Source: Nocardioides mangrovicus (GTDB lineage Bacteria; Actinomycetota; Actinomycetes; Propionibacteriales; Nocardioidaceae). Taken from it: a stretch of 64,000 bases of DNA. Location of the stretch: NCBI RefSeq assembly GCF_003674065.1, contig NZ_RDBE01000007.1, positions 440,085 to 504,084 on the forward strand, in the 5' to 3' direction. Positions 56,797 through 64,000 of this stretch are shown here, in pieces (within the stretch, counting starts at the first letter, position 1; every line of letters starts with the position of its first letter). The position numbers and the translations under genes were made by a program. The notes under the pieces are model-generated. The model did not search any database. It was given only the letters and a program-made list of their open reading frames with translations, and was not told where the DNA came from.

Positions 56797-56876
56797 GTCC
56801 GTTCCCCACGGTGCCTTGGTGAACGGACGGTTCCCACGATGAACGACTCGTGGGAACCGTCCGTTCGTCGTGGGAA
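56797..56876. repeat. 80-bp double-hairpin intergenic repeat, copy 2
   Basis: It begins 1 nt after the acnA stop. GTCCGTTC and TGGTGAACGGAC form the first hairpin around the GGTGCC core; ACGGTTCCCACGA / TCGTGGGAACCGT (13-bp arms) form the second. The element is nearly identical, in reverse orientation, to 7036-7115. The first hairpin would be a good acnA terminator. Confidence 0.85.
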
Positions 56877-56885
56877 CCGCGCTCC

Positions 56886-56891
56886 TAGGGT
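56886..56891 (+). promoter_or_regulatory. -10 element of the thiamine-binding protein gene
   Basis: TAGGGT ends 6 nt before the ATG at 56898. Confidence 0.5.
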
Positions 56892-56897
56892 GGACGC

Positions 56898-57194
56898 ATG
56901 ATCGTCGCTTTCAGCATCAGCCCGGGCACCGCCGACGAGACCGGGTCGGTCAGCGACGCCGTCGCGGAGGTGGTGCGGGTGGTCCGCGCCTCGGGCCTGC
57001 CCAACGAGACCAATGCGATGTTCACCAACATCGAGGGCGAGTGGGACGAGGTGATGGCCGTGGTCAAGCAGGCCGTCGAGGTGTGCACCGCCGTCTCGCC
57101 GCGGGTCTCCCTGGTGCTCAAGGCCGACATCCGGCCCGGCTTCACCGGCCAGCTCTCCGCCAAGGTCGAGCGGGTGGAGGAGCGGCTGCGGTGA
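56898..57194 (+). CDS. MTH1187/YkoF-type thiamine-binding protein
   Basis: 98 residues of the UPF0045 (MTH1187) family, a ferredoxin-like fold whose members bind thiamine. MIVAFSISPGTADETGSVSDAVAEVVRVVRASGLPNETNAMFTNIEGEWDEVM is characteristic, with LVLKADIRPGF near the end. Its last bases overlap the GTG of the YjbQ-type gene. The pairing of two thiamine-associated small proteins suggests a shared salvage or buffering role, which is inference. Confidence 0.87.
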   Translation: MIVAFSISPGTADETGSVSDAVAEVVRVVRASGLPNETNAMFTNIEGEWDEVMAVVKQAVEVCTAVSPRVSLVLKADIRPGFTGQLSAKVERVEERLR

Positions 57195-57604
57195 GGAGCA
57201 CGCTGCTCGACGTCCGCACCGGCTCGCACGAGGTCGTCCGCGACCTGACCCGGGCCTGTGCCGACTTCGTCGCCGGCGCGGGCGACGGCCTCCTGCACGT
57301 CTTCGTGCCGCACGCCACGGCCGGTATCGCGATCCTCGAGACCGGTGCCGGTTCCGACGACGACCTGCTCGCCGCCCTGGGCGACCTGCTGCCCGCCGAC
57401 GACCGCTGGCGCCACCGCCACGGCAGCCCCGGTCACGGTCGTTCGCACGTGATGCCCGCGCTGGTGCCGCCCTACGCGAGCGTGCCCGTGCTCGGCAGCC
57501 GGCTGGCGCTCGGAACGTGGCAGAGCATCTGCCTGGTCGACCTCAACGTCGACAACCCCGACCGGCGGGTCCGCCTCAGCCTTCTCACCGATTCCGCCTC
57601 CTGA
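57191..57604 (+). CDS. YjbQ/UPF0047 family protein (secondary thiamine-phosphate synthase type)
   Basis: 137 residues from a GTG in the GTGA overlap. HVFVPHATAGIAILETG, PADDRWRHRHGSPGHGRSHVMPALV and LALGTWQSICLVDLN are the family motifs, with His and Glu residues forming a metal site. Family members can supply weak thiamine phosphate synthase activity in E. coli; the physiological role is not certain. It ends before the secreted protein gene. Confidence 0.9.
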   Translation: MRSTLLDVRTGSHEVVRDLTRACADFVAGAGDGLLHVFVPHATAGIAILETGAGSDDDLLAALGDLLPADDRWRHRHGSPGHGRSHVMPALVPPYASVPVLGSRLALGTWQSICLVDLNVDNPDRRVRLSLLTDSAS

Positions 57605-57662
57605 AACGGACATTTCCTCTACGGTGGTCCTCGTCAGACCCGGGGGACCATGGAGCGGGGCC

Positions 57663-59507
57663 ATGTCGCAGGACGTACGCGCGCGTGTCGTCGCGCTCGT
57701 TGCTGTCCTGGTGTGCGCGGGCACGGGCCTGGTCGGCGCGCCGTCGGCCGCCGCTTCGACCCCGTCGACCACCGGCTCCATCAGCGGGGTCGTGACCGCA
57801 CAGCCGGGCGTGGAGGTTCTGACCGCCGAGCTCGAGGTCCAGCAGGACGGCGTGTGGGTTGCCGCGCCCGACCTTCAGGACCAGAACGTGGGCCTCGACG
57901 GCAGCTACACCATCGCCGACGTGCCGGCCGGTGCGGACTACCGACTGTGCTTCGACGGCATCGCCGGTGACAGCCTCAACGGGCCGGTCGGCTGCCACGG
58001 TGGCGACTTCCCCGAGTCGGCCACGGCGGTGGCCGTCTCCAGCCAGGCGCAGACGATCGACACCACGCTGACCACCGAGCCCGTGACCGTGTCGGGCACC
58101 GTGGTGAGCACCAGTGGCGCGGCGGCAGCCAGCGTGGTGACGCTGGAGCGCCAGGTCGGGACGGCCTGGGAGGCCGACTACACCAACGCCCCCGACGGCA
58201 GCGCCGACGGCACCTACTCCTTCGCGGTGCTCCCCGCCACGTACCGGATCCGCGCGGTCCCCAACGACGTCGCCGCGAACCAGCATCTGGCGACCTCCGT
58301 CTCGCCGGCGATCACAGTGTCGGCCGCCACCACCTTCGCCCCCCAGCAGCTTCCGGCCGGCGGCACGATCACGGGCACCCTCAGCGCTCCCGCGGGCTCC
58401 TCCGCCGCCGGTATCGACGTCCGGGCGCTGGCCGACGGCGTGCCGATCATGACCACCCGTGCCCGCGACGACGGCACCTACTCGCTCACGCACGTGCCCA
58501 CGGGCACGCAGCTGACGGTGGCCGCCGCGTCCGTCGAGGACTCCACGGACCTGCAACCGGCGGTCTCCGTTGCCGCGACCATCCCGCCGGCCCAGACCTC
58601 GCCGCTGGTCGAGAACCTCACCCTGAGCCGCGGGGCGAGCATCACGGGCACGGTCGTCGGCGCCGACGTGCCCGAGGGCGATGCGTTCGTCCGCGCGTGG
58701 GATCCCGCCGGCTCCGCACCGTCGCGGGTGGCCGACGTGCTCGACGCGGCCGGCGACTTCGTGCTGCGCGGACTCACCCCGGGCCGGAGCTACCGCATCT
58801 CCATCGACCCGCGCGACGGCTCGCCGGTGCGCTACCTGACCGCCGGGGCCAACGTCAGCCTCTCCGCGTCGTCGACCGGGTTCGCCGCGCCCGACTCGCT
58901 GGGCTACGTCGACCTCGACGGCCTCGCGGGCAGCGTGTCGTCACCGGCGGTCTCCACCTCGGGTGGCCTGCAGGTCGGCGCCGGCGGCCTCGGCGTCAGC
59001 GCGTCGTGGGCGGCCAGCCCTCGGCCGACGCTGGTGACCTACACCTGGTACGTCGGCAACCGCGTCGTGGGCCCGAGCGCCGCCGCCAGCAGCTACGTCC
59101 CGACCTCCGCCGACGTCGGCCAGCCGGTCTCCGTGCTGGTCACCGGCGCGCTGAGGGGCTACCGGAGCTCACGCACGACTCTCTCGCTCGGCACGGTCAC
59201 GGCACAGCCGGCCCAGACGGCCCCGGTCGTCCGCCCCAGCCTGGCGGTCACCGGCCGTCCGACGCTCGCCGGCACCGCGAAGGTCGGCAAGCGGCTGAGC
59301 GCCCGGGCCGGTACGGCCACCCCGGCCGCTGCAGCGAGCTTCCAGTGGCTGCGCAACGGAGTACCGATCGCGCGGGCCACGGCCACGGCCTACAAGCTCA
59401 CCAAGGCCGACAAGGGCAAGCGGATCTCGGTACGCGTGAGCTGGATCCGCGCCGGCTACTTCTCCGCGCTCGCCACCTCTGCCGCCACGACGGCGGTCAA
59501 GAAGTAG
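57663..59507 (+). CDS. Secreted multi-domain Ig-like/carboxypeptidase-regulatory-like protein
   Basis: 614 residues from ATG 57663, with GGAGCGG 6 nt upstream. A signal peptide ends near APSAAAS (about residue 31). Three to four Cna-B-like or CarboxypepD_reg-like modules follow (SGVVTAQPG...SYTIADVPAGADYRLCF; SGTVVSTSG...GTYSFAVLPATYRI; TGTLSAPAG...GTYSLTHVPTG). The end has two Ig-like modules with FQWLRNGVPI and YKLTKADKGKRISVRVSWIRAGY. There is no LPXTG or lipobox, so it is released. Function is unknown. Confidence 0.82.
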   Translation: MSQDVRARVVALVAVLVCAGTGLVGAPSAAASTPSTTGSISGVVTAQPGVEVLTAELEVQQDGVWVAAPDLQDQNVGLDGSYTIADVPAGADYRLCFDGIAGDSLNGPVGCHGGDFPESATAVAVSSQAQTIDTTLTTEPVTVSGTVVSTSGAAAASVVTLERQVGTAWEADYTNAPDGSADGTYSFAVLPATYRIRAVPNDVAANQHLATSVSPAITVSAATTFAPQQLPAGGTITGTLSAPAGSSAAGIDVRALADGVPIMTTRARDDGTYSLTHVPTGTQLTVAAASVEDSTDLQPAVSVAATIPPAQTSPLVENLTLSRGASITGTVVGADVPEGDAFVRAWDPAGSAPSRVADVLDAAGDFVLRGLTPGRSYRISIDPRDGSPVRYLTAGANVSLSASSTGFAAPDSLGYVDLDGLAGSVSSPAVSTSGGLQVGAGGLGVSASWAASPRPTLVTYTWYVGNRVVGPSAAASSYVPTSADVGQPVSVLVTGALRGYRSSRTTLSLGTVTAQPAQTAPVVRPSLAVTGRPTLAGTAKVGKRLSARAGTATPAAAASFQWLRNGVPIARATATAYKLTKADKGKRISVRVSWIRAGYFSALATSAATTAVKK

Positions 59508-59529
59508 CACACACGTTCGACAAGCCGGC

Positions 59530-59535
59530 TAGGCT
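59530..59535 (+). promoter_or_regulatory. -10 element of the 122-residue protein gene
   Basis: TAGGCT ends 6 nt before the ATG at 59542. Confidence 0.5.
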
Positions 59536-59541
59536 GTCCAC

Positions 59542-59910
59542 ATGGTCGCCTACCAACCGCCCGGTTGGCCGCGGGAGGTCCGCCCGCCCGGCGCTCCGGA
59601 CTGGGAGCGCACGGCGGGCGCATGGCTGCTCGACGTGTGTCCGCCGGATTACCGCGGCTATCCGCTCTTGCGTCGCCACCTGTTGGTGCTGGCCCGATTC
59701 GCGGTGCTGCACGCCGAGGCCTGCCAGCTCGGCGTCGAACGCGGCCTGAGCGGACTGCGGGTGGAGCTGGCGGAAGTCGTCGACGGCGTCGTGCTGGAGC
59801 GCGCCGTGGAGACGCTGCACCACGAGCAGGCGCGGCTGATCGGTCAGCGGCGAGCGGTCGGACTGGTCGAGGACGGCCTGCGCGGACGGCGTTTCGTGCC
59901 GCGGATCTGA
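59542..59910 (+). CDS. Conserved hypothetical protein
   Basis: 122 residues. The start VAYQPPGWPREVRPPGAPDWERTAGAWLLDVCPPDYRGYPLLRRHLLVLARFA and the end QRRAVGLVEDGLRGRRFVPRI form a pattern I associate with a small actinobacterial family of unknown function. It is helical and has no signal or membrane segment. The leaderless promoter makes the start secure. Confidence 0.75.
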   Translation: MVAYQPPGWPREVRPPGAPDWERTAGAWLLDVCPPDYRGYPLLRRHLLVLARFAVLHAEACQLGVERGLSGLRVELAEVVDGVVLERAVETLHHEQARLIGQRRAVGLVEDGLRGRRFVPRI

Positions 59911-60280
59911 GCGCTGATGTCGCGACTTTTCTCTGGCCGCATTTGAGAGTTTTCCGCGGATCGAAAATGCCGGGCTAGACCGTCTCGTCGTCCGGCGGTC
60001 ATTCGATCGAGCGACGCGTTCGGGTATTCGCGACGCTGACCGTGCGGCCGGCCGGCTACGCCCACCCGGCGACGATTTCCGCCACGACAGTATGCGTCCA
60101 CTGGCCGCAGGGGCCGGCCGGCGTCCGCACGGCGCCGGCCGACAGCCTCCGGGAATACCGGAGACCGACCCGGCCAAGCGGACCAATTCCGGCATTTCCT
60201 GCATTCCGTCGACAAGTTCAGCTTACGGTCGTTTCGCCAGGCGGTCGCGCCGGGCACATCAAGGGGGAAGGGACATTCCC
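59911..60280 (+). other. 370-bp intergenic region, lower GC, no gene seen
   Basis: The first third has AT-rich stretches (acttttctctgg, gagagttttccg, gatcgaaaatgcc) that could hold the promoter of the secreted protein downstream. No ORF with codon bias of its neighbours, no tRNA and no strong hairpin were found. AAGGGGGAAGGG near 60261-60272 is the likely ribosome site. Confidence 0.5.
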
Positions 60281-61318
60281 ATGTCCGTCATTCACAATGC
60301 CTCGCGCGCTCTCGCGCCGCTGGTCACCACCGCGCTCGCAGCCGGTCTGGCCGTCACGGCCGCGCCGGCGATGGCGTCGTCGAACGACCATGCGGTCGCC
60401 GTGCACATCAACTCCACCTCGGTCATCCCCGGTTGGCGGGTGAGCCTGCTGTGCACACGTCCCGACGGCAGCACCTACTCACCCGCAGCGGTGTCGGCGA
60501 CGCCGCACCCGAACCAGCTGATCCCGGTGATCCCCGACTACTACGAGGCGACGTTCACGCACGTGCCCGATGGCGTGTGCGGCGCCCAGGCGACCAACCC
60601 GCTGGGCGGGACTGGCAGCGTGAGCGGAGTGTCGGCCGCCGACGGCGCGCTCTTGTCGATCACGCCCGACTCCACCTTCCGGTTCGCCTGCGCTCACCCG
60701 GGCGTGATCACGGGATCGTCCGTGGTGGGCCAGACCCTCACCGCCTCCTCGGCGAGCCTCGTCGGTGGCCTGGGTGACCCGGCCGCACGCGTCTTCAGCT
60801 GGTACCGCTCGGGCGTCGCGCAGCCCGTCCAGCGCTCGGCCTCGTCGTCCTACGTCGTGTCCGCGGCCGACGCCGGGCACCAGCTGTCCGTCGTCGAGTC
60901 GGACTCGCTGCTCGGTCTCTCGAGCCTCGCCAGCCTGCTCACCGCCCACGGGTCGGTGATCTGCGCCGCGGCCTCGACCACCCTGGTCCTGGCGAACGAC
61001 CCCACGCCGGCCAGCGCCCCCACGATCCAGGGCAAGGCCGTGGTCGGCCACCGGCTGGTGGCCGACGCCGCCGTGGCCCCGGCCGGAGCGACGATCACCG
61101 GCTACCAGTGGTACCAGCTCCGGGCGACCAAGGCGCACCAGCGCCGCAACAAGGAGCGGGTGGCCATCAAGGGCGCCCACCACCGCTCGCTGCGCATGAA
61201 GGAGCGCCTCGCGGGCCACCACGTCCTGGTCGGCGTCACCTACACGCTGCCCGGTCACCGTCCCGTCACCGTCTTCTCCAAGGCCGTGAAGGTCAACAAG
61301 GAGCGCAACAAGGAGTGA
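60281..61318 (+). CDS. Secreted Ig-like protein with Lys/Arg/His-rich C-terminus
   Basis: 345 residues. A signal peptide ends at APAMASS (about residue 33). The middle has Cys-containing beta modules (WRVSLLCTRPDG, DGVCGAQATNP, FRFACAHPG, HGSVICAAAST) and an Ig-like module VVGQTLTASSASLVGG. The last module, PTIQGKAVVGHRLVADA with YQWYQL, is related to the end of the 57663 protein but is interrupted by a very basic stretch, KAHQRRNKERVAIKGAHHRS, and the protein ends KVNKERNKE. Function is unknown. The basic parts might contact wall polymers or nucleic acid. Confidence 0.75.
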   Translation: MSVIHNASRALAPLVTTALAAGLAVTAAPAMASSNDHAVAVHINSTSVIPGWRVSLLCTRPDGSTYSPAAVSATPHPNQLIPVIPDYYEATFTHVPDGVCGAQATNPLGGTGSVSGVSAADGALLSITPDSTFRFACAHPGVITGSSVVGQTLTASSASLVGGLGDPAARVFSWYRSGVAQPVQRSASSSYVVSAADAGHQLSVVESDSLLGLSSLASLLTAHGSVICAAASTTLVLANDPTPASAPTIQGKAVVGHRLVADAAVAPAGATITGYQWYQLRATKAHQRRNKERVAIKGAHHRSLRMKERLAGHHVLVGVTYTLPGHRPVTVFSKAVKVNKERNKE

Positions 61319-61320
61319 CC

Positions 61321-61326
61321 TAGGGT
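61321..61326 (+). promoter_or_regulatory. -10 element of the SMP-30 family gene
   Basis: TAGGGT ends 6 nt before the ATG at 61333. Confidence 0.5.
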
Positions 61327-61332
61327 CGGCGC

Positions 61333-62262
61333 ATGTCGCTGCCTGTCACCGTCGTCCCGGTCCCCGCGCACGGCGCCGAGGACGTCGTCGTGGCCGACGA
61401 CGGGCTGGTGTACACCGGCACGGTCGAGGGGAGCATCTTCCGGGTGCGGCCCGACGGTGCTCGCGTGGACCGCGTCGCCACCACCGGCGGACGGCCACTG
61501 GGCCTCGAGCTGCTCGCCGACGGCCGGCTCCTGGTCGCCGACGCCCACCGCGGGCTGCTGGCGGTCCACGTCAGCGGGTCCGGCGACGTCGAGGAGCTGG
61601 TCACCGAGGTGGGCGGCCGGCCGATGCGGTTCTGCAACAACGCGGCGGTGGCCGGCAACGGTGACGTCTGGTTCTCCGACTCCAGCACCCGGTACGGCAT
61701 CGAGCAGTGGAAGGACGACCTGGTGCAGGACACCCGCACCGGACGCCTCCTGGTGCGTCGCGCGAGCGGTGAGGTGGAGACGGTGCTCGACGGGCTGGCC
61801 TTCGCCAACGGGGTCGCGCTGGCCCCCGACGACTCCTGGGTGGCGGTGGCCGAGACGGCCGCGCGCACGGTCGTCCGCCGCTGGCTCACCGGCGAGCGGT
61901 CTGGTCAGCGCGAGCTGCTGGTCGCCGACCTGCCCGGCTACCCCGACAACATCTCGCTCGGCTCCGACGGTCTCGTGTGGGTGACGATCGCCTCGCCCAC
62001 CGACCCGGTCGTGAGCCTGCTGCAGCGTGCGCCGGGGCTGATCGGCCGCGCTGCCACCGCCGTCCCCGGCGCCCTGCAGCCCAAGCCGAAGCGGACGGTG
62101 CGGGTGATGGCCTTCGACGCGCAGGGCCGCACGGTGCACGACCTGGCCGGCGACGCCTCGGGCTACCACATGGTCACCGGCGTACGCGAGCACGACGGCC
62201 GGGTCTGGCTGGGCAGCCTGGAGGAGGGTGCGGTCGCGGTGATGGACGTTCCGGCCTCGTAA
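61333..62262 (+). CDS. SMP-30/strictosidine-synthase-like beta-propeller protein
   Basis: 309 residues of six-bladed propeller type. [82 protein letters not shown] and [22 protein letters not shown] are family motifs and hold the metal-binding Glu/Asn/Asp residues. Relatives are lactonases or paraoxonase-like esterases; the substrate here is unknown. Its stop codon is also the first bases of the dxs -10 hexamer. Confidence 0.85.
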   Translation: MSLPVTVVPVPAHGAEDVVVADDGLVYTGTVEGSIFRVRPDGARVDRVATTGGRPLGLELLADGRLLVADAHRGLLAVHVSGSGDVEELVTEVGGRPMRFCNNAAVAGNGDVWFSDSSTRYGIEQWKDDLVQDTRTGRLLVRRASGEVETVLDGLAFANGVALAPDDSWVAVAETAARTVVRRWLTGERSGQRELLVADLPGYPDNISLGSDGLVWVTIASPTDPVVSLLQRAPGLIGRAATAVPGALQPKPKRTVRVMAFDAQGRTVHDLAGDASGYHMVTGVREHDGRVWLGSLEEGAVAVMDVPAS

Positions 62263-62265
62263 ACT
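62260..62265 (+). promoter_or_regulatory. -10 element of dxs, overlapping the upstream stop codon
   Basis: TAAACT includes the TAA stop of the SMP-30 gene and ends 8 nt before the dxs ATG at 62274. Confidence 0.4.
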
Positions 62266-62273
62266 CACCTGTC

Positions 62274-64000
62274 ATGGGTCACCTCGAACGGCTGCGCGGT
62301 CCTGCCGACCTGCGGTCCCTCGACCCCGGGGAGCTCGACGAGCTCGCCACCGAGATCCGCGACTTCCTGGTCACCAAGGTCTCGCGCACGGGCGGTCACC
62401 TCGGGCCGAACCTCGGCGTCGTGGAGCTCACCATCGCCCTGCACCGGGTCTTCGACTCCCCGCGCGAGCCGATCGTCTTCGACACCGGCCACCAGAGCTA
62501 CGTCCACAAGATGCTCACCGGCCGGGCCGACGGCTTCGACCGGCTCAAGCAGGAGGGCGGCCTCTCGGGCTACCCCTCGCGGTCGGAGTCCGAGCACGAC
62601 GTCGTGGAGAACCAGCACGCCTCCACCTCGCTCTCCTACGCCGACGGCCTGGCCAAGGCGTTCTCCATCCGCGGCGAGGACCGCACCGTCGTGGCCGTCA
62701 TCGGCGACGGGGCGCTGACCGGCGGCATGGCCTGGGAGGCGCTCAACAACATCGCCGCGGGCCAGGACCGGCCGGTGGTCATCGTCGTGAACGACAACGG
62801 CCGCTCCTACACCCCGACCGTCGGCGGGCTGGCCGAGCACCTCACCGCGCTGCGCACCAACCCCCGTTACGAGCAGGTGCTCGACGTCGTCAAGACCCGG
62901 CTCAACGGCGTCCGCGGCGTCGGCCCGGCGGTCTACGACGCGCTCCACGCGATGAAGAAGGGCATGAAGGACGCCCTGGCCCCGCAAGGACTCTTCGAGG
63001 ACCTCGGGCTGAAGTACGTCGGCCCCGTCGACGGCCACGACCGGGTGGCGCTCGAGCAGGCGCTGCGGCAGGCCAAGCGGTTCGGCGGGCCGGTGATCGT
63101 CCACGCCATCACCCGCAAGGGCTTCGGCTACGACCACGCCGAGCAGCACGAGGAGGACCAGATGCACGGCCCCGGGCCGTTCGACGTCCTCACCGGGGCG
63201 GAGAAGCCCAAGGGCCGGCAGTGGAGCGACGTGTTCGCCGAGGAGATGGTCGCGCTCGGGGCCGAGCGTCCCGACCTGGTCGGCATCACCGCCGCGATGC
63301 TCTACCCGGTCGGCCTCGACCGCTTCGCCGCGGCCTACCCCGACCGGGTCTTCGACGTCGGCATCGCCGAGCAGCACGCCACCACCTCGGCGGCGGGGCT
63401 CGCGCTGGGCGGCCTCCACCCGGTGTTCGCGGTCTACGCGACGTTCCTCAACCGGGCCTTCGACCAGATCCTCATGGACGTCGCGATGCACCGCCTCGGT
63501 GTCACCTTCGTGCTCGACCGCTCCGGCGTCACGGGTCCCGACGGGGCCAGCCACAACGGCATGTGGGACCTGTCCTTCCTGCAGATCGTGCCCGGCCTGC
63601 GGCTGGCCGCCCCACGCGACGCCACCCGGCTGCGCGAGCTGCTGCGCGAGGCGGTCGAGGTCGCCGACGCCCCCACGGTCGTCCGCTATCCCAAGGGCGG
63701 TCCGCCCGTCGACCTCGACGCCGTCGATCGCGTCGGGGGCCTCGACGTGCTGGCCCGCGACGGCGCCCGCGACGTGCTGCTGGTCGGCGTGGGCTCGATG
63801 GCGACCACCGCGGTCGACGTCGGGAAGCGGCTGGTGGCGCAGGGCATCGGCGTCACCGTCGTCGACCCGCGCTGGGTGAAGCCCTACGACGAGGCCGTGG
63901 TGGACCTGGCCCGCGGCCACCGGCTGGTGGTCACCGTCGAGGACAACGGTGTGGCGGGCGGCTGCGGCGCGGCGCTGCTCCAGCTGCTGGCCGAGCGCCG
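62274..64000 (+). CDS. dxs: 1-deoxy-D-xylulose-5-phosphate synthase, partial (3' end beyond window)
   Basis: About 575 codons are present; the C-terminal end of the roughly 630-residue enzyme lies beyond the edge. It makes DXP from pyruvate and glyceraldehyde-3-phosphate for isoprenoids, thiamine and pyridoxal. [16 protein letters not shown], the TPP/Mg motif [30 protein letters not shown] and the transketolase Glu region [16 protein letters not shown] are seen. One oddity is [12 protein letters not shown] where many enzymes read DN-x-MSI-x-N-V-G; this variant is common in Actinobacteria. Confidence 0.96.
   Translation, partial: MGHLERLRGPADLRSLDPGELDELATEIRDFLVTKVSRTGGHLGPNLGVVELTIALHRVFDSPREPIVFDTGHQSYVHKMLTGRADGFDRLKQEGGLSGYPSRSESEHDVVENQHASTSLSYADGLAKAFSIRGEDRTVVAVIGDGALTGGMAWEALNNIAAGQDRPVVIVVNDNGRSYTPTVGGLAEHLTALRTNPRYEQVLDVVKTRLNGVRGVGPAVYDALHAMKKGMKDALAPQGLFEDLGLKYVGPVDGHDRVALEQALRQAKRFGGPVIVHAITRKGFGYDHAEQHEEDQMHGPGPFDVLTGAEKPKGRQWSDVFAEEMVALGAERPDLVGITAAMLYPVGLDRFAAAYPDRVFDVGIAEQHATTSAAGLALGGLHPVFAVYATFLNRAFDQILMDVAMHRLGVTFVLDRSGVTGPDGASHNGMWDLSFLQIVPGLRLAAPRDATRLRELLREAVEVADAPTVVRYPKGGPPVDLDAVDRVGGLDVLARDGARDVLLVGVGSMATTAVDVGKRLVAQGIGVTVVDPRWVKPYDEAVVDLARGHRLVVTVEDNGVAGGCGAALLQLLAER

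Noticed and set aside
56797-56876. Insertion sequence or transposon end at the 80-bp element
   Set aside because: No transposase gene, terminal inverted repeats with target duplication, or cargo is seen; it is treated as a small structured repeat.
59911-60280. Hidden gene or tRNA in the largest gene-free gap
   Set aside because: Frames there lack the codon bias of neighbours and no cloverleaf or conserved protein motif could be made out.

Overview
The window is very GC-rich, has strong third-position GC bias, and carries gene sets typical of Actinobacteria: SepH, DUF4193, DUF3093, DUF3710, DUF3159, actinobacterial GlgA/GlgC, NirA-type sulfite reductase, an N-terminal-GNAT Pat and an [2Fe-2S]-type ferrochelatase. 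The block from about 43.5 to 52.7 kb (suhB-like, DUF4193, DUF3093, dut, DUF3710, OB-fold, DUF3159, ceoC/ceoB, APC permease, TRAM RNA methyltransferase) has the gene content of the Mycobacterium tuberculosis Rv2689c-Rv2701c neighbourhood. Short interspersed repeats ending in a TCTCGAAACC-type motif suggest Nocardioides or a relative in the Nocardioidaceae. That last assignment is inference.

Layout. 0-7 kb: the 5' part of malQ, a GNAT, then an operon of PPK2 kinase, HipA-like kinase and DUF3037, a photolyase-like protein, a methyltransferase/DUF3237 pair and cyanase. 7-10.7 kb: an assimilatory sulfur operon (cysteine leader peptide, sulfite reductase, a 57-residue CysX-like four-Cys protein, APS reductase, sirohydrochlorin chelatase). 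10.7-17.4 kb: glyA, an oxidoreductase, and glycogen genes (glgA divergent from glgC-pgm). 17.4-20.4 kb: two sortase-type surface proteins. 20.4-27.8 kb: AidB-like dehydrogenase, YihY, Pat, DUF5998 and a phosphodiesterase. 27.8-34.2 kb: an organosulfur cluster (ROK regulator, flavin monooxygenase, SsuABC-like transporter, TauD-like dioxygenase). 34.2-44.4 kb: VTT protein, thymidine kinase, HIT protein, sulfurtransferase, DUF72, two-domain acyl reductase, SepH, lactone oxidase, ferrochelatase and an inositol-phosphatase family protein. 44.5-53.7 kb: the conserved actinobacterial block including a KimA-like K+ transporter opposite two RCK proteins. 53.7-64 kb: repeats, acnA, two thiamine-linked small proteins, two secreted Ig-like proteins, an SMP-30 protein and the 5' part of dxs.

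Expression. Many genes have a TAnnnT -10 hexamer ending 6-8 nt before the start codon, so leaderless transcripts look common. At three divergent pairs the two opposing -10 hexamers physically overlap. Most operons are coupled by GTGA, ATGA or TGATG overlaps. Two unrelated families of small non-coding repeats occur between genes, and one copy sits in frame inside an RNA methyltransferase gene. No rRNA, tRNA, CRISPR array, transposase or prophage gene was recognised.
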